From Gordonia hongkongensis (GTDB taxonomy: Bacteria; Actinomycetota; Actinomycetes; Mycobacteriales; Mycobacteriaceae): a stretch of 64,000 nt of DNA. Every line of letters begins with the position of its first letter. Position 1 is the stretch's first letter. The notes beneath the pieces were generated by a model. The model was given only the letters and a program-made list of their open reading frames with translations, was not told where the DNA came from and did not search any database. Below, piece after piece: positions 1 through 13,670 of the stretch. The position numbers were made by a program, and so were the translations under genes. The stretch spans positions 2,542,001-2,606,000 of the forward strand of contig NZ_CP095552.1 in the NCBI RefSeq assembly GCF_023078355.1, written 5' to 3'.

Positions 1-234
1 TCGCCACCCGGCGAGCAGCTTGGGCAGAATCTGACGCCAACCACATCGGTCTTCGGGTCGTGGAACGCGATCAATTTTGTGCAGCTGGGGCTTGGTCCGG
101 AGAACCGCGCCGATATCGTCGCGTGCAACGCCTTACCCCCGAACCCCGACCTTCCGAGAGTCGGGGTCGAGACGGGACCCGAGCCGTGGCCGGTACTGCC
201 CCCGTCCCCCGGCTGGCCGGCGAACGGCGTCTGA
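1..234 (+). CDS. C-terminal end of an unidentified protein (partial)
   Basis: Reading frame 1 is open from the first base of the window to a TGA at 232-234, giving the last 77 residues of a protein that starts outside the window. The tail is rich in Pro and Gly (for example [20 protein letters not shown]) and has no motif I recognise. In M. tuberculosis the gene before rpe is the rRNA methyltransferase rsmB (fmu), but this tail does not look like the end of an RsmB protein. Codon choice is less GC-biased than in rpe, including a TTA, so it may be an accessory or exported protein. Frame 3 is also open here as an upstream extension of the rpe frame, so the coding call is tentative. Confidence 0.35.
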   Translation, partial: SPPGEQLGQNLTPTTSVFGSWNAINFVQLGLGPENRADIVACNALPPNPDLPRVGVETGPEPWPVLPPSPGWPANGV

Positions 235-273
235 GACGCCGGCACGCTTTCGTCCGTAGCGGAACCCGCGTCC

Positions 274-279
274 TACACT
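274..279 (+). promoter_or_regulatory. -10 hexamer of rpe (leaderless type)
   Basis: TACACT lies 8 nt before the ATG at 288. A -10 element at this distance puts the transcription start on or next to the start codon. This supports 288 as the rpe start, rather than the much longer upstream open frame or the ATG at 312. Confidence 0.5.
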
Positions 280-287
280 TGTCGACC

Positions 288-992
288 ATGTGCACCGCCG
301 GTACCGCGCCCATGATCGCCCCGTCCATCCTGTCCGCGGACTTCGCGAATCTCGCGGCCGAGGCCGCTGCGGTGGCGCAGCCGGGGGAGACCCGCGCCGA
401 CTGGCTGCACGTCGACGTGATGGACGCACACTTCGTGCCGAACCTGACCCTCGGACTCCCGATCGTCGAGAGCCTGTTGAAGGCCACCGACATCCCGCTC
501 GACTGCCATCTGATGATCGAGAACCCGGAGCGGTGGGCACCGCCATACGCCGAGGCCGGAGCACACAACGTCACCTTCCATGCCGAGGCCACCGAGAACC
601 CGATCGGCGTCGCCCGTGACATCCGCGCCGCCGGGGCCAAGGCGGGCCTGTCGATCAAGCCCGGTACGGCGCTCGAGCCGTACCTGGAGATCCTGCGCGA
701 CTTCGACACCTTGCTGATCATGAGCGTCGAACCGGGCTTCGGCGGTCAGAAGTTCATCCCCGAGGTCCTCGAGAAGGCCCGCGCCATCCGGAAGTTCATC
801 GACGCCGAAGACCTGCGGCTCCTCGTCGAGATCGACGGCGGCATCAACGCCGACACCATCGAGGAGGCCGCCGAGGCCGGCATCGACTGCTTCGTCGCCG
901 GTTCGGCCGTCTACGGCGCGGACGATCCCGGACAGGCCGTCGCCGCACTCCGCGAGTCGGCCGCCGCCGCACGGGCGCAGATCCAGGCCTGA
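288..992 (+). CDS. rpe: Ribulose-phosphate 3-epimerase
   Basis: Interconverts D-ribulose 5-phosphate and D-xylulose 5-phosphate in the cytosol, linking the oxidative and non-oxidative pentose phosphate branches. The 234-residue product shows the family motifs in order: PSILSADF near residue 12, [12 protein letters not shown] near 41 (metal-binding His and Asp; the family usually has Gly where Ala stands after MD), [27 protein letters not shown] and VAGSAVY. Length is normal for a single TIM-barrel epimerase. The frame is open back to position 60, but homology begins only at APSILSADF, and the -10 hexamer at 274-279 favours ATG 288; ATG 312 is possible. ribD follows after 5 nt, so rpe and ribD are probably cotranscribed, as in mycobacteria. 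Confidence 0.95.
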   Translation: MCTAGTAPMIAPSILSADFANLAAEAAAVAQPGETRADWLHVDVMDAHFVPNLTLGLPIVESLLKATDIPLDCHLMIENPERWAPPYAEAGAHNVTFHAEATENPIGVARDIRAAGAKAGLSIKPGTALEPYLEILRDFDTLLIMSVEPGFGGQKFIPEVLEKARAIRKFIDAEDLRLLVEIDGGINADTIEEAAEAGIDCFVAGSAVYGADDPGQAVAALRESAAAARAQIQA

Positions 993-997
993 CCCCG

Positions 998-2023
998 ATG
1001 GACATCGCCGCCGCCATGGAACGCGCCATCGGCGCGTCCCGGGAGGCGATGGGAATCAGTTCGCCCAACCCGCCCGTCGGCGCGGTCATCCTCGCGGCCG
1101 ACGGCACCGTCGCCGGCGTCGGGGCGACGCAACCACCCGGCGGGCCGCACGCCGAGGTCATGGCGCTCCGAGCCGCAGGCCGGGCCGCGCGAGGCGGCAC
1201 CGCGATCGTCACCCTCGAACCGTGCAACCACATCGGCCGGACCGGCCCGTGCGCCCAGGCACTCATCGAGGCCGGGATCGCCGAAGTCCAGTACGCGGTG
1301 AGTGACCCGAACCCGGTCGCCGCCGGTGGTGCCGAGACGCTGCGGGCTGCGGGGGTCCGGGTGACCGGGGGAGTCGCGGCCGGCGCTGTCGAGGACGGGC
1401 CGCTACGGCCATGGCTGACCCGCCAGCGTCTCGGTCGTCCGCACGTCACCGCCAAGATCGCGTCTGGCATTGACGGCCGGATTGCGGCGCCCGACGGCAC
1501 CAGTCAGTGGATCACCGGCCCGGAGGCCCGCGAGCACGCGCACACACAGCGCGCCCGGATCGACGCCATCGTCATCGGTACCGGTACTGCGCTGGCCGAC
1601 AACCCCACGCTCACCGCGCGCACCGCCGCCGGCGCACTGCACCCGCACCAGCCCGCACGCGTGGTCCTCGGTCACCGCGACATCCCGGCCGACGCCCGGC
1701 TCCGGGATCCGGCCGGCGGACCGCTGGTCCGCATCGACTCCCACGACCCCGCCGACGTCCTCGCCGCGCTGCCCGACGCGCTGTGGGTGCTGGTCGAAGG
1801 CGGGCCACACATCCTCGGCGCGTTCTTCGCGGCGGGCCTCGTCGACGAGGTGCACGCCTACGTCGCCCCGCTGGTGCTGGGTGCCGGTCGCAGTTCGGTC
1901 GAGATCCCGGGCGTGACCACCCTCGACGACGGCCAGCGGTTCAGCACGAGATCGGTGACCCGACTCGGGGAGGACGTCCTCGTCACACTGTCGCGGCCGT
2001 CGACCACCCCGCGCGACAGCTGA
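998..2023 (+). CDS. ribD: Bifunctional riboflavin biosynthesis deaminase/reductase RibD
   Basis: Carries out two successive steps of riboflavin synthesis: deamination of the pyrimidine intermediate formed from GTP, then NADPH-dependent reduction of its ribosyl side chain. The N-terminal deaminase domain (about residues 1-145) has the zinc-site pattern HAEVMAL with His51 and Glu53, then PCNHIGRTGPC with Cys76 and Cys85. The C-terminal reductase domain begins near HVTAKIASGIDGRIAAPDGT and includes VLVEGGPHILGAFF. The 341-residue length fits the two-domain form. It starts 5 nt after rpe. The other rib genes lie downstream behind an FMN riboswitch, so ribD escapes that control and depends on the rpe promoter. 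Confidence 0.95.
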   Translation: MDIAAAMERAIGASREAMGISSPNPPVGAVILAADGTVAGVGATQPPGGPHAEVMALRAAGRAARGGTAIVTLEPCNHIGRTGPCAQALIEAGIAEVQYAVSDPNPVAAGGAETLRAAGVRVTGGVAAGAVEDGPLRPWLTRQRLGRPHVTAKIASGIDGRIAAPDGTSQWITGPEAREHAHTQRARIDAIVIGTGTALADNPTLTARTAAGALHPHQPARVVLGHRDIPADARLRDPAGGPLVRIDSHDPADVLAALPDALWVLVEGGPHILGAFFAAGLVDEVHAYVAPLVLGAGRSSVEIPGVTTLDDGQRFSTRSVTRLGEDVLVTLSRPSTTPRDS

Positions 2024-2109
2024 GCGAGACGACATGCCCGCGACGCATTTCGCTCACCGGAATCGCAATGCGACTGACATCGCCGACCGTGCTAGCGTCG
2101 ATGTCACCA

Positions 2110-2258
2110 GTTCTCGGGGCGGGGTGGAAATCCCCACCGGCGGTGATGAGGGTGCGGTGGATCCGCATCGTCCAGCCCGCGAGCGCCTGCCACCAGGCAG
2201 GGACAGCAGATTCGGTGCGAATCCGAAGCCGACGGTCATAGTCCGGATGCGAGAGAAC
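2110..2258 (+). promoter_or_regulatory. FMN riboswitch (RFN element) upstream of ribE-ribBA-ribH
   Basis: The 280-nt gap between ribD and ribE holds a clear RFN element. The outer P1 stem is GTTCTC (2110-2115) pairing with GAGAAC (2253-2258). Inside, in the canonical order, are TCGGGGCGGGGTGGAAATCC, CCCACCGGCGGTGATGAG, AGCCCGCGAGC, GATTCGGTGCGAATCCGAAG and CCGACGGTCATAGTCCGGAT, all close to the published RFN consensus. It binds FMN and lowers expression of the riboflavin operon. The segment between P1 and the ribE Shine-Dalgarno sequence is short (about 38 nt) and shows no U-tract terminator, so control probably acts by hiding the ribosome site or through Rho (inference). Confidence 0.95.
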
Positions 2259-2306
2259 AGGCGACACGAGGCCGCCCTGTCTGCTCCGAGCGAGCAGGAG
2301 GAGTGC

Positions 2307-2941
2307 GTGTTCACCGGAATCGTGGAAGAACTCGGCGTCATCGCCGACCGCGAGGATCTCTCCGACGCCGCCCGATTCACCGTCCGCGGGCCCGTGGTCA
2401 CCGCCGACGCCGGTCACGGCGACTCCATCGCCGTCAACGGCGTGTGTCTGACGGTCGTCGACCTCCGTCCCGGTGAGTTCACCGTCGACGTGATGGGCGA
2501 GACGCTGCGCCGCAGTTCGCTGTCCGACCTCGCCGCCGGAAGCACCGTCAACCTCGAACGCGCCATGCCCGCGAACGGCCGCTTCGGCGGCCACATCGTG
2601 CAGGGACACGTCGACGGCACCGGCACGATCGCCGCGGTCAACCCGTCGGAGAACTGGACGGTCGTACGGATCGCCGTGCCCGCGGCGCTCACCCGGTATC
2701 TCGTCGAGAAGGGTTCCATCACCGTGGACGGGGTGTCCCTCACCGTGTCCGCGGTCGGCGGGTCCGGCGACGACTCCTGGTTCGAGATCTCCCTGATCCC
2801 GACGACCCTCAACGAGACCAACCTCGGCGCCGCCCGACCCGGCACCGTGGTCAACCTCGAAGTCGACGTCATCGCCAAATACGTCGAGCGCCTTCACCTG
2901 GGTTCGGACACGACTGGTACTCCTGATGTAGCGGGGGCGAA

Positions 2942-2945
<4 letters not shown>
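2307..2945 (+). CDS. ribE: Riboflavin synthase alpha subunit
   Basis: Dismutates two molecules of 6,7-dimethyl-8-ribityllumazine to riboflavin and the pyrimidinedione. The 212-residue product has the expected internal duplication: N-terminal FTGIVEELG and [11 protein letters not shown] in repeat one, and [11 protein letters not shown] in repeat two, the two lumazine-binding barrels. The start is GTG 2307, preceded by a strong AGGAGGAG at 2296-2303. The frame is open further upstream through the riboswitch but that part is not coding. It overlaps ribBA by 4 nt (ATGA), so the two are translationally coupled. M. tuberculosis annotation calls the ortholog ribC. Confidence 0.94.
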
Positions 2946-5285
<2,340 letters not shown>

Positions 5286-5295
5286 CCTGGAACAC

Positions 5296-7353
5296 GTGGC
5301 CGACCCGACTACCTACCGACCCGCCCCGGGGTCCATCCCGACCGATCCCGGGGTGTACAAGTTCCGCGACGAGCATCGTCGTGTCATCTACGTGGGCAAG
5401 GCCAAGAACCTCCGGTCGAGGCTGACGTCGTACTTCGCCGACATCGCCTCGCTGCACCCCCGCACCCGTCAGATGGTGACGACGGCCGCGTCCGTCGAGT
5501 GGACGGTGGTCGGCACCGAGGTCGAGGCGCTGCAGCTCGAATACAACTGGATCAAGGAATTCGACCCGCGCTTCAACGTCCGCTACCGCGACGACAAGAG
5601 CTACCCGATGCTCGCGGTCACCCTGAACGAGGAGTACCCGCGCCTGTTCGTGTACCGGGGTCCGCGGCGGCGCGGCGTGCGCTACTTCGGTCCGTACGCG
5701 CATGCGTGGGCGATCCGCGAGACGGTCGACCTGCTGACCCGGGTCTTCCCGGCCCGGACCTGCTCGGCCGGTGTGTTCAAACGGCATCGGCAGATCGACC
5801 GCCCGTGTCTGCTCGGCTACATCGACAAGTGCTCCGCCCCCTGCGTCGGGCGGGTGGATGCCGAGGAACACCGGGAGATCGTCGAGGACTTCTGCGATTT
5901 CCTCGCGGGCCGCACCGACCTGATGATCCGCAAGATGGAACGGGACATGAACGTCGCGGCCGAGGAGCTCGACTTCGAGCGTGCCGCGCGGTTGCGTGAC
6001 GACATCGGTGCGATGCGACGCGCCATGGAGAAGCAGGCGGTCGTGCTCGGCGACGGCACCACCGCCGACGTGATCGCGCTCGCCGGCGATCAGCTCGAGG
6101 TGTCGGTCCAGGTGTTCCACGTCCGCGACGGACGGGTGCGCGGCCAGCGCGGATGGGTGGTCGAGCGCAGCGACAACGGCACCGACGGCGATGTGGTGGG
6201 GGAGTTCATCACCCAGTTCTACGGCGCCCAGGTCGATTTCGACGCCACCGTCGACGTCGGGACCGATCGGGCACACGGGGAGTCGATACCTCGTGAGGTG
6301 CTGGTGCCGGAGTTGCCGTCCGACGCCGAGGAGCTCGAGGAGTGGCTGTCCGGTCTCCGCGGCAGCCGGGTGCGGTTACGGGTGCCCCAGCGCGGCGACA
6401 AGAAGGCGCTGTTCGAGACCGTCGCCCGCAACGCCGGCGAAGCCCTTGCGCAGCACAAACTCCGACGCGCGGGCGATCTCACGACCCGATCGGCGGCGCT
6501 CACCGAACTGCAGGAGTCGCTACTGCTCGATCAGGCGCCGCTGCGCATCGAGTGCGTCGACATCTCGCACGTGCAGGGCACCGATGTGGTCGCCTCCCTC
6601 GTGGTCTTCGAAGACGGTCTGCCGCGTAAGTCCGACTATCGGCACTACTCGATCCGGCACGCCGCCGGCGAGGGCCGATCCGACGACGTCGCGTCCATCG
6701 CCGAGGTCACTCGACGCCGGTTCCTGCGCCACCGCACCGACCGCGATGCGCCGCCACCGGTGTCCGGCGAGATCAGCGCGGCGGCCGACACCACGGCGCA
6801 ACCGCGGAAGTTCGCCTACCCGCCGAACCTCTTCGTCGTCGACGGCGGTGCGCCCCAGGTGCACGCCGCCGCGGCGGTCCTCGACGAACTCGGCATCACC
6901 GACGTCTCGGTGATCGGGCTCGCCAAACGCCTCGAGGAGGTGTGGGTGCCCGGCGACGACGACCCGATGATCCTGCCGCGCAACAGCCAGGCACTGTTCC
7001 TGCTGCAACGGGTGCGCGACGAGGCCCATCGGTTCGCCATCACGTTCCACCGCAGCAAGCGCAGCAAGCGCATGACCGAGTCGGTGCTCGACGGGGTCCC
7101 CGGCCTCGGCCGAACCCGCCGCACCGCGCTGGTGACCCACTTCGGTTCGGTTGCGCGCCTGCGCGAGGCATCGTTGGATGAGATATCCCAGGTGCCCGGG
7201 ATCGGCCTCACCACGGCGCGTGCGGTCCAGACCGCGCTCTCCGGCGAGGTGGCGGCGCCCGACCAGACCCCGAACCCGGCCCCGATCCCGGAGCGGGCCG
7301 AGAAGGAGATGACGGTGGCGACCGGTGACGCGGGACGAGGTGCCGATGAGTGA
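5296..7353 (+). CDS. uvrC: Excinuclease ABC subunit C
   Basis: Makes the two incisions flanking a DNA lesion in nucleotide excision repair, working with UvrA and UvrB. Domains of the 685-residue product in order: N-terminal GIY-YIG nuclease ([20 protein letters not shown], about residues 15-34), a Cys-rich segment ([28 protein letters not shown]), a UVR motif for UvrB contact ([13 protein letters not shown]), the UvrC RNase H-like nuclease ([18 protein letters not shown] and [13 protein letters not shown]), and C-terminal helix-hairpin-helix motifs ([29 protein letters not shown]). I chose GTG 5296 because the GIY-YIG domain starts just after it and a -10 hexamer sits 7 nt upstream; the open frame reaches back into the previous gene. 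It overlaps rapZ by 8 nt. Confidence 0.95.
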   Translation: MADPTTYRPAPGSIPTDPGVYKFRDEHRRVIYVGKAKNLRSRLTSYFADIASLHPRTRQMVTTAASVEWTVVGTEVEALQLEYNWIKEFDPRFNVRYRDDKSYPMLAVTLNEEYPRLFVYRGPRRRGVRYFGPYAHAWAIRETVDLLTRVFPARTCSAGVFKRHRQIDRPCLLGYIDKCSAPCVGRVDAEEHREIVEDFCDFLAGRTDLMIRKMERDMNVAAEELDFERAARLRDDIGAMRRAMEKQAVVLGDGTTADVIALAGDQLEVSVQVFHVRDGRVRGQRGWVVERSDNGTDGDVVGEFITQFYGAQVDFDATVDVGTDRAHGESIPREVLVPELPSDAEELEEWLSGLRGSRVRLRVPQRGDKKALFETVARNAGEALAQHKLRRAGDLTTRSAALTELQESLLLDQAPLRIECVDISHVQGTDVVASLVVFEDGLPRKSDYRHYSIRHAAGEGRSDDVASIAEVTRRRFLRHRTDRDAPPPVSGEISAAADTTAQPRKFAYPPNLFVVDGGAPQVHAAAAVLDELGITDVSVIGLAKRLEEVWVPGDDDPMILPRNSQALFLLQRVRDEAHRFAITFHRSKRSKRMTESVLDGVPGLGRTRRTALVTHFGSVARLREASLDEISQVPGIGLTTARAVQTALSGEVAAPDQTPNPAPIPERAEKEMTVATGDAGRGADE

Positions 7354-8278
7354 CCACACCGAAGTGCAGAGCGCGGCGATCGCCGAGGCGAACGACACCG
7401 ACTTCACCGTCCTGTTCGTGACGGGGATGTCCGGCGCGGGACGCTCCACCGCGGCGAACGTGCTCGAGGACGACGGCTGGTACGTCGCCGACAACGTGCC
7501 TCCCTCGCTGATCTCGACGATGGTCGGGATGGTCCGCGAAGACGATCCGGCGATCACCCGGCTCGCCATGGTCTTGCGCGCGTCCGACGCCAACCTGGCC
7601 CATCAGCTCGAACAGCTGCGGGACCGTCTCGAAGAGTCCGGGATCCGGACCCGGCTCCTCTACCTCGACGCCAGCGACCAGGTGCTGGTTCGCCGTTTCG
7701 AGCAGGTTCGTCGCCGACATCCGTTGCAGGGCCAGGAAACCCTCGTCGAGGGGATCGCCCGCGAACGGGCGATCCTCGCCCCGATCAAGAACGTGGCCGA
7801 TCTGGTGGTGGAGACGTCGGCGCTGACCGCGGCCAAACTGCGCGCGATCGTCGAGGGCGTCGCGCCGGGCGACACCGAACCGCGGCTGTCGATCGCGGTG
7901 CAGTCGTTCGGCTTCAAGTACGGTCTGCCCATCGATTCCGATCTCGTCGCCGACGTCCGCTTCCTGCCCAATCCGCACTGGATCGACGAACTGCGCGATC
8001 ACAACGGCCGGGAGGCGCCGGTCCGCGACTATGTCCTCGGCCAGCCGGACGCCGACGGATTCCTCGACCTCTACACCGGCCTGGTCTCGATCGTCGGCCG
8101 CGGTTACCTGCGGGAAGGCAAGCGCTACATGACCATCAGCGTCGGCTGCACCGGCGGCAAGCACCGCAGTGTCGCCATCGCCGAGGAACTGTCGGCTCGG
8201 TTGCGCCGCGCCGTCGACGACGCCGGCCACGCGTCCTATGACGTCCGGGTCATGCATCGTGATCTGGGGCGCGAATGA
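7346..8278 (+). CDS. rapZ: RapZ-family RNase adapter / nucleotide-binding protein
   Basis: Member of the RapZ (YvcJ) P-loop family. In E. coli RapZ controls GlmZ small-RNA decay and amino-sugar synthesis; in actinobacteria the role is not settled. The 310-residue product has a Walker A region [16 protein letters not shown] (Arg where many relatives have Lys, which is common in actinobacteria), DNVPPSLI, and the C-terminal [17 protein letters not shown] motif that binds the aminosugar ligand in E. coli RapZ. ATG 7346 with GAGG 5 nt upstream is preferred over the in-frame GTG 7325. It overlaps uvrC at its start and yvcK by 4 nt at its end, forming the conserved uvrC-rapZ-yvcK-whiA order (Rv1420-Rv1423). 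Confidence 0.9.
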   Translation: MSDHTEVQSAAIAEANDTDFTVLFVTGMSGAGRSTAANVLEDDGWYVADNVPPSLISTMVGMVREDDPAITRLAMVLRASDANLAHQLEQLRDRLEESGIRTRLLYLDASDQVLVRRFEQVRRRHPLQGQETLVEGIARERAILAPIKNVADLVVETSALTAAKLRAIVEGVAPGDTEPRLSIAVQSFGFKYGLPIDSDLVADVRFLPNPHWIDELRDHNGREAPVRDYVLGQPDADGFLDLYTGLVSIVGRGYLREGKRYMTISVGCTGGKHRSVAIAEELSARLRRAVDDAGHASYDVRVMHRDLGRE

Positions 8279-9303
8279 GTTCCCGGGAGCCCCGGATCGT
8301 CGCGCTCGGCGGCGGTCACGGCCTGTACGCGACGCTGACCGCGATGCGCTATCTGAGCGCCGACATCACCGCGGTGGTCACCGTCGCCGACGACGGGGGG
8401 TCGTCGGGACGGTTGCGCGCCGAACTCGGACTCATTCCACCCGGTGACCTGCGAATGGCGCTCGCCGCCTTGATGAGTACGCCCGACGGCTTGCCGGACG
8501 CACAGGCCGCCGACGGCCCGGCGGCCCGCCGCCGGCACGAACTGTGGGCTGAGGTGCTCCAGCACCGCTTCGGCGGCCGTGGGGCGCTCGCCGGGCATCC
8601 GATCGGCAATCTGCTCCTCGCCGGACTCACCGAGGTGCTCGGCGACACCGTGGGGGCCCTCGCCGAGTTGCGGGAGATCTTCGGCATCACGGGGCACGTG
8701 CTGCCGATGTCGACCGTGCCCCTCGACATCGAGGCCGACGTCTCGGGACTCGAGGCCGATCCACGCATCAGTCGCGAGATCCGGGGACAGGTCGCGGTGG
8801 CCACCACTCCCGGCAAGGTGCGCCGCGTCCGGCTGTTGCCCGGCGACCCGCCGGCCTGCGAATCGGCGCTGACCGCAATAGAATCGGCCGACCTGCTGAT
8901 GCTGGGGCCGGGTTCCTGGTTCTCGAGCGTGATCCCGCACGTGCTCGTGCCCGAACAGTTGAAGGCCTTGCAGCGCAGCAGCGCTCGCAAGGTGCTCGTG
9001 GTCAATCTGGCCCCCGAGCCGGGGGAGACCCCGGGGTTCTCGGTCGAGCGTCACCTCCATGTGCTGCACGCCCATGCGAACACCTTCCGCGTCGACCACG
9101 TCCTCGTGGACGCGTCGTCGGTGCCCGCGGGACGGGAGCGCGATCACCTCGTGCGTGCGGCCGGATTGTTCGGCGCGGAGCTGAATGTCGGAGACGTCGC
9201 GGTGCCGGGCCGGCAGGTCCATGACCCGGCGAAAGTCGCCGCCGTGGTGAACGAACTGTGCGAAGGTGAACTGACCCGTTACTCTGACCGAGCGGACGCC
9301 TGA
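8275..9303 (+). CDS. yvcK: YvcK/CofD-like protein (gluconeogenesis and cell-envelope factor)
   Basis: Member of the CofD-like fold family called YvcK, CuvA or GlmR. In other bacteria it binds UDP-sugars and supports growth on gluconeogenic carbon and peptidoglycan synthesis. The 342-residue product carries [17 protein letters not shown] and [18 protein letters not shown] near the N-terminus, [13 protein letters not shown] in the middle and [20 protein letters not shown] later, all family hallmarks. It overlaps rapZ by 4 nt (ATGA). In mycobacteria the ortholog Rv1422 is phosphorylated and locates to growing poles; whether that applies here is inference. Confidence 0.92.
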   Translation: MSSREPRIVALGGGHGLYATLTAMRYLSADITAVVTVADDGGSSGRLRAELGLIPPGDLRMALAALMSTPDGLPDAQAADGPAARRRHELWAEVLQHRFGGRGALAGHPIGNLLLAGLTEVLGDTVGALAELREIFGITGHVLPMSTVPLDIEADVSGLEADPRISREIRGQVAVATTPGKVRRVRLLPGDPPACESALTAIESADLLMLGPGSWFSSVIPHVLVPEQLKALQRSSARKVLVVNLAPEPGETPGFSVERHLHVLHAHANTFRVDHVLVDASSVPAGRERDHLVRAAGLFGAELNVGDVAVPGRQVHDPAKVAAVVNELCEGELTRYSDRADA

Positions 9304-9370
9304 TTCGGGCGATGTCTCCGCGATTTTCACTCGAGGGACGTGTGGTCTGTTGACAGGAGGACAGGTACCG

Positions 9371-10354
9371 GTGGCGATGACGGCGGCGGTGAAGGACGAA
9401 CTCAGTCGCCTGTCGGTGACTCAGGTGAGTTGCCGGAGAGCCGAGGTGTCCGCGCTGCTGCGTTTCGCCGGCGGTCTGCACATCGTCGCGGGTCGCGTGG
9501 TGGTCGAGGCCGAGGTGGACATGGGCAACGTGGCGCGCCGGTTGCGCCGCGAGATCCACGACCTCTACGGCTACGCCTCGGACGTCCACGTCCTGCGCGG
9601 TGGCGGGCTGCGGAAGTCGGCGCGCTACATCGTGCGGATCACCAAGGACGGCGAGGGCCTGGCACGACAGACCGGGCTGCTCGACCTGCGCGGCCGCCCG
9701 GTGCGCGGCCTGCCCGCCCAGGTCGTCGGCGGTAGTGTCGCCGACGCCGAGGCCGCCTGGCGCGGAGCATTTCTCGCGCACGGCTCGCTCACCGAGCCGG
9801 GCCGGTCGTCGGCCCTGGAGGTCAGCTGTCCCGGGCCGGAGGCGGCGCTCGCCCTCGTCGGCGCGGCCCGACGCCTCGGTGTCACGGCCAAGGCCCGCGA
9901 GGTCCGCGGGGCCGACCGCGTTGTCATCCGCGACGGCGAGGCCATCGGGGCGTTGCTGACCCGGATGGGGGCCCACGACACGAGGCTTGTGTGGGAGGAA
10001 CGACGGATGCGGCGTGAGGTGCGCGCCACCGCCAACCGCCTGGCCAACTTCGACGACGCCAATCTGCGTCGATCGGCGCGTGCGGCGGTCGCCGCCGCGG
10101 CCCGCGTGGAACGCGCGCTGGACATCCTCGGCGACGAGGTGCCCGACCATCTGATCGCGGCCGGACAGCTCCGGATCACCCACCGGCAGGCGTCGCTGGA
10201 GGAGCTCGGTCAGCTCGCCGACCCGCCGATGACCAAGGACGCCGTCGCCGGGCGTATCCGCCGCCTGCTGTCGATGGCCGACAAGAAGGCCCGCCAGGAC
10301 GGCATCCCCGACACCGAATCCGCGGTGACCTCCGAGCTGCTCGACGAGGCCTGA
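9371..10354 (+). CDS. whiA: DNA-binding protein WhiA
   Basis: WhiA regulates sporulation and division genes in Streptomyces with WhiB; in non-sporulating actinobacteria it is a conserved, probably division-related regulator. The 327-residue product has the N-terminal LAGLIDADG-like domain ([27 protein letters not shown]) and a C-terminal helix-turn-helix ([19 protein letters not shown]). The homing-endonuclease catalytic acids are not expected to be functional in WhiA. GTG 9371 gives the usual [11 protein letters not shown] start with GGAGG about 10 nt upstream; ATG 9377 is the alternative. The gap of 67 nt after yvcK may contain its own promoter. In M. tuberculosis about a dozen genes separate whiA from gap; here gap comes next. 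Confidence 0.93.
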   Translation: MAMTAAVKDELSRLSVTQVSCRRAEVSALLRFAGGLHIVAGRVVVEAEVDMGNVARRLRREIHDLYGYASDVHVLRGGGLRKSARYIVRITKDGEGLARQTGLLDLRGRPVRGLPAQVVGGSVADAEAAWRGAFLAHGSLTEPGRSSALEVSCPGPEAALALVGAARRLGVTAKAREVRGADRVVIRDGEAIGALLTRMGAHDTRLVWEERRMRREVRATANRLANFDDANLRRSARAAVAAAARVERALDILGDEVPDHLIAAGQLRITHRQASLEELGQLADPPMTKDAVAGRIRRLLSMADKKARQDGIPDTESAVTSELLDEA

Positions 10355-10391
10355 CACGGACCTGCGGTGTGCCGAGCAGAGGGTCGCCTAC

Positions 10392-10397
10392 TAGGCT
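10392..10397 (+). promoter_or_regulatory. Possible -10 hexamer for the gap-pgk-tpiA operon
   Basis: The 159-nt gap between whiA and gap contains TAGGCT, which would give a 5' leader of about 110 nt. No matching -35 is obvious. I see no riboswitch or attenuator in the leader. Confidence 0.3.
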
Positions 10398-10492
10398 GGT
10401 GGCGACGTGGGCGGAGGCGTGACCACTCAGGTGTGCTTCGCTGACCGCTCACGCGCGGCCAGACCGGGCTTGACCACCAGGCCCGACCATGA

Positions 10493-11533
<1,041 letters not shown>

Positions 11534-11566
11534 CCCACCCCCAACGACCTTAGGAGTCAACGCCTC

Positions 11567-12778
11567 ATGGGTGTTCCCACTCTGAAAGACCTTCTGGACG
11601 AAGGTGTTTCGGGCAGGGGTGTGCTGGTCCGGTCGGATTTCAACGTCCCGCTCGACGGGTCGACGATCACCGATCCGGGTCGCATCCTCGCGTCCCTGCC
11701 GACGCTCAACGCGCTCATCGACGCCGGTGCCAAGGTGATCATCACCGCGCACCTGGGTCGTCCGAAGGGCGAGCCGGATCCGAAGTTCTCGCTGGCACCG
11801 GTGGCCGCCCGCCTCGGTGAGGAACTCGGCCGCAACGTGCAGCTCGCCGGTGACGTTGTCGGCACCGACGCGCTGGCCCGCGCGGAAGGACTCACCGACG
11901 GCGACGTCCTGCTGCTGGAGAACATCCGCTTCGATCCGCGGGAGACCGCCAAGGACGACGCCGAGCGCGAGGCGCTCGCCAAGGCGCTGGTCGAGCTCGT
12001 CGGCGACGACGGCGCGTTCGTCTCCGACGGCTTCGGAGTGGTGCATCGCAAGCAGGCCTCGGTCTACGACGTCGCCAAGCTGCTCCCGCACTACGCGGGC
12101 GAGCTGGTGGCGGCCGAGGTCGACGTGCTGTCCAAGCTCACCGAAGAGGTGACGCGTCCCTACGCGGTCGTCCTCGGCGGGTCGAAGGTCTCGGACAAGC
12201 TCGGCGTCATCGAGGCGTTGGCACCCAAGGTCGACACGCTGGTCATCGGCGGCGGTATGGCGTTCACCTTCCTTGCCGCACAAGGGCATTCGGTGGGCTC
12301 CTCGCTGCTGCAGGAAGATCAGATCGACGTCTGCAAGAGCCTGCTGGAGCGGTTCGGCGACGTGATCCACCTGCCCGTCGACGTCGTGGTGGCCGACAAG
12401 TTCGCCGCGGACGCCGAGTCGGACACGGTGGCGTCCGACGCCATTCCCGACGGCTGGATGGGGCTCGACATCGGACCGGAGTCGGTGAAGCGATTCGCCG
12501 CGGTCCTCTCGGGTGCCAAGACCATCTTCTGGAACGGTCCGTCGGGCGTGTTCGAGTTCGAGAAGTTCTCGGCGGGCACCCGCGGTGTCGCCGAGGTCAT
12601 CGCGGGCGCGACCGGCAACGGCGCGTTCACCGTGGTCGGCGGCGGCGACTCGGCGGCCGCGGTCCGCACTCTGGGTCTGCCCGACTCCGATTTCTCGCAC
12701 ATCTCCACCGGAGGTGGCGCATCGCTGGAGTACCTCGAGGGCAAGGAACTCCCCGGACTGAAGGTTCTGGAGAGCTGA
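11567..12778 (+). CDS. pgk: Phosphoglycerate kinase
   Basis: Transfers the acyl phosphate of 1,3-bisphosphoglycerate to ADP, the first ATP-yielding step of lower glycolysis. The 403-residue product has the N-domain [11 protein letters not shown] and [13 protein letters not shown] substrate-binding segments, the hinge region [17 protein letters not shown] and the nucleotide-binding [12 protein letters not shown] followed by [18 protein letters not shown]. The ATG start follows TTAGGAG by about 11 nt. It lies between gap and tpiA with short gaps (33 and 3 nt), so the three are one transcription unit. Confidence 0.97.
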   Translation: MGVPTLKDLLDEGVSGRGVLVRSDFNVPLDGSTITDPGRILASLPTLNALIDAGAKVIITAHLGRPKGEPDPKFSLAPVAARLGEELGRNVQLAGDVVGTDALARAEGLTDGDVLLLENIRFDPRETAKDDAEREALAKALVELVGDDGAFVSDGFGVVHRKQASVYDVAKLLPHYAGELVAAEVDVLSKLTEEVTRPYAVVLGGSKVSDKLGVIEALAPKVDTLVIGGGMAFTFLAAQGHSVGSSLLQEDQIDVCKSLLERFGDVIHLPVDVVVADKFAADAESDTVASDAIPDGWMGLDIGPESVKRFAAVLSGAKTIFWNGPSGVFEFEKFSAGTRGVAEVIAGATGNGAFTVVGGGDSAAAVRTLGLPDSDFSHISTGGGASLEYLEGKELPGLKVLES

Positions 12779-12781
12779 TCC

Positions 12782-13570
12782 ATGGCAACTCGTAAACCGC
12801 TCATCGCGGGCAACTGGAAGATGAATCTGAACCACCTCGAGGCCATCGCGCTGGTTCAGAAGATCGCCTTCGCCCTCCCGGCGAAGTACTTCGACAAGGT
12901 CGATGTGACGGTCATCCCGCCGTTCACCGACATCCGCAGCGTGCAGACGGTCGTCGACGGCGACAAGCTCCTGCTCACCTACGGTGCGCAAGACCTGTCG
13001 GCGCACGACTCGGGCGCCTACACCGGCGAGATCAGCGGTGCGTTCCTCGCGAAGCTCGGCTGCACCTTCGTGGTGGTCGGGCACTCCGAGCGGCGCACCC
13101 TGCACAACGAGACCGATGAGGTCGTGCTGGCCAAGACCAAGGCCGCGCTCAAGCACGAACTCACCCCGATCGTGTGCATCGGTGAGGGGCTCGACGTCCG
13201 CGAGGCCGGCGACCACGTGGCCTACAACGTGGCGCAGCTCAAGGGATCGCTCGCCGGTCTGTCCGCGGCCGAGATCGCTCAGACCGTCATCGCGTACGAG
13301 CCGGTCTGGGCGATCGGCACCGGCCGGGTGGCGAGTGCGGACGACGCCCAGGAGGTGTGCAAGGCGATCCGTGAGGCGCTGGTCGAGATCGCCGACGCCG
13401 AGACCGCGGCATCGGTGCGGATCCTCTACGGCGGATCGGTCAACGCCAAGAACGTCGGCGACATCGTCGGACGTCCCGACGTCGACGGCGCCCTGGTCGG
13501 CGGCGCATCGCTGAAGTCCGACGAGTTCGCGACGCTGTCGGCGATCGCCGCGGGTGGCCCCTTGCCCTGA
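12782..13570 (+). CDS. tpiA: Triosephosphate isomerase
   Basis: Interconverts dihydroxyacetone phosphate and glyceraldehyde 3-phosphate. The 262-residue product shows [10 protein letters not shown] near residue 7, the catalytic His101 in [14 protein letters not shown], the catalytic Glu173 in [16 protein letters not shown], and the phosphate-binding loop [11 protein letters not shown]. It starts 3 nt after the pgk stop codon. A large GC-rich inverted repeat begins 21 nt after its stop and may end the operon transcript. Confidence 0.97.
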   Translation: MATRKPLIAGNWKMNLNHLEAIALVQKIAFALPAKYFDKVDVTVIPPFTDIRSVQTVVDGDKLLLTYGAQDLSAHDSGAYTGEISGAFLAKLGCTFVVVGHSERRTLHNETDEVVLAKTKAALKHELTPIVCIGEGLDVREAGDHVAYNVAQLKGSLAGLSAAEIAQTVIAYEPVWAIGTGRVASADDAQEVCKAIREALVEIADAETAASVRILYGGSVNAKNVGDIVGRPDVDGALVGGASLKSDEFATLSAIAAGGPLP

Positions 13571-13591
13571 CGGGTCGCACCCACGCGTACA

Positions 13592-13633
13592 CTGTGGCAG
13601 GTTGGCCTCTTTTCGGGGGTTGACCTGCCACAG
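13592..13633 (+). terminator. Long inverted repeat between tpiA and secG
   Basis: CTGTGGCAGGT (13592-13602) and ACCTGCCACAG (13623-13633) form a perfect 11-bp stem around a 20-nt loop. No U-tract follows, so it is either an actinobacterial-type hairpin terminator for gap-pgk-tpiA or a structured leader for secG. An operator for a dimeric regulator is a third possibility. Confidence 0.5.
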
Positions 13634-13670
13634 CTGTATGTAGGGGCTTTACGGAAGGGCGTTGCGACTC

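Noticed and set aside
60..287. N-terminal extension of rpe
   Set aside because: Open but Arg/Pro-rich, with no homology; the -10 hexamer at 274-279 places the start at 288.
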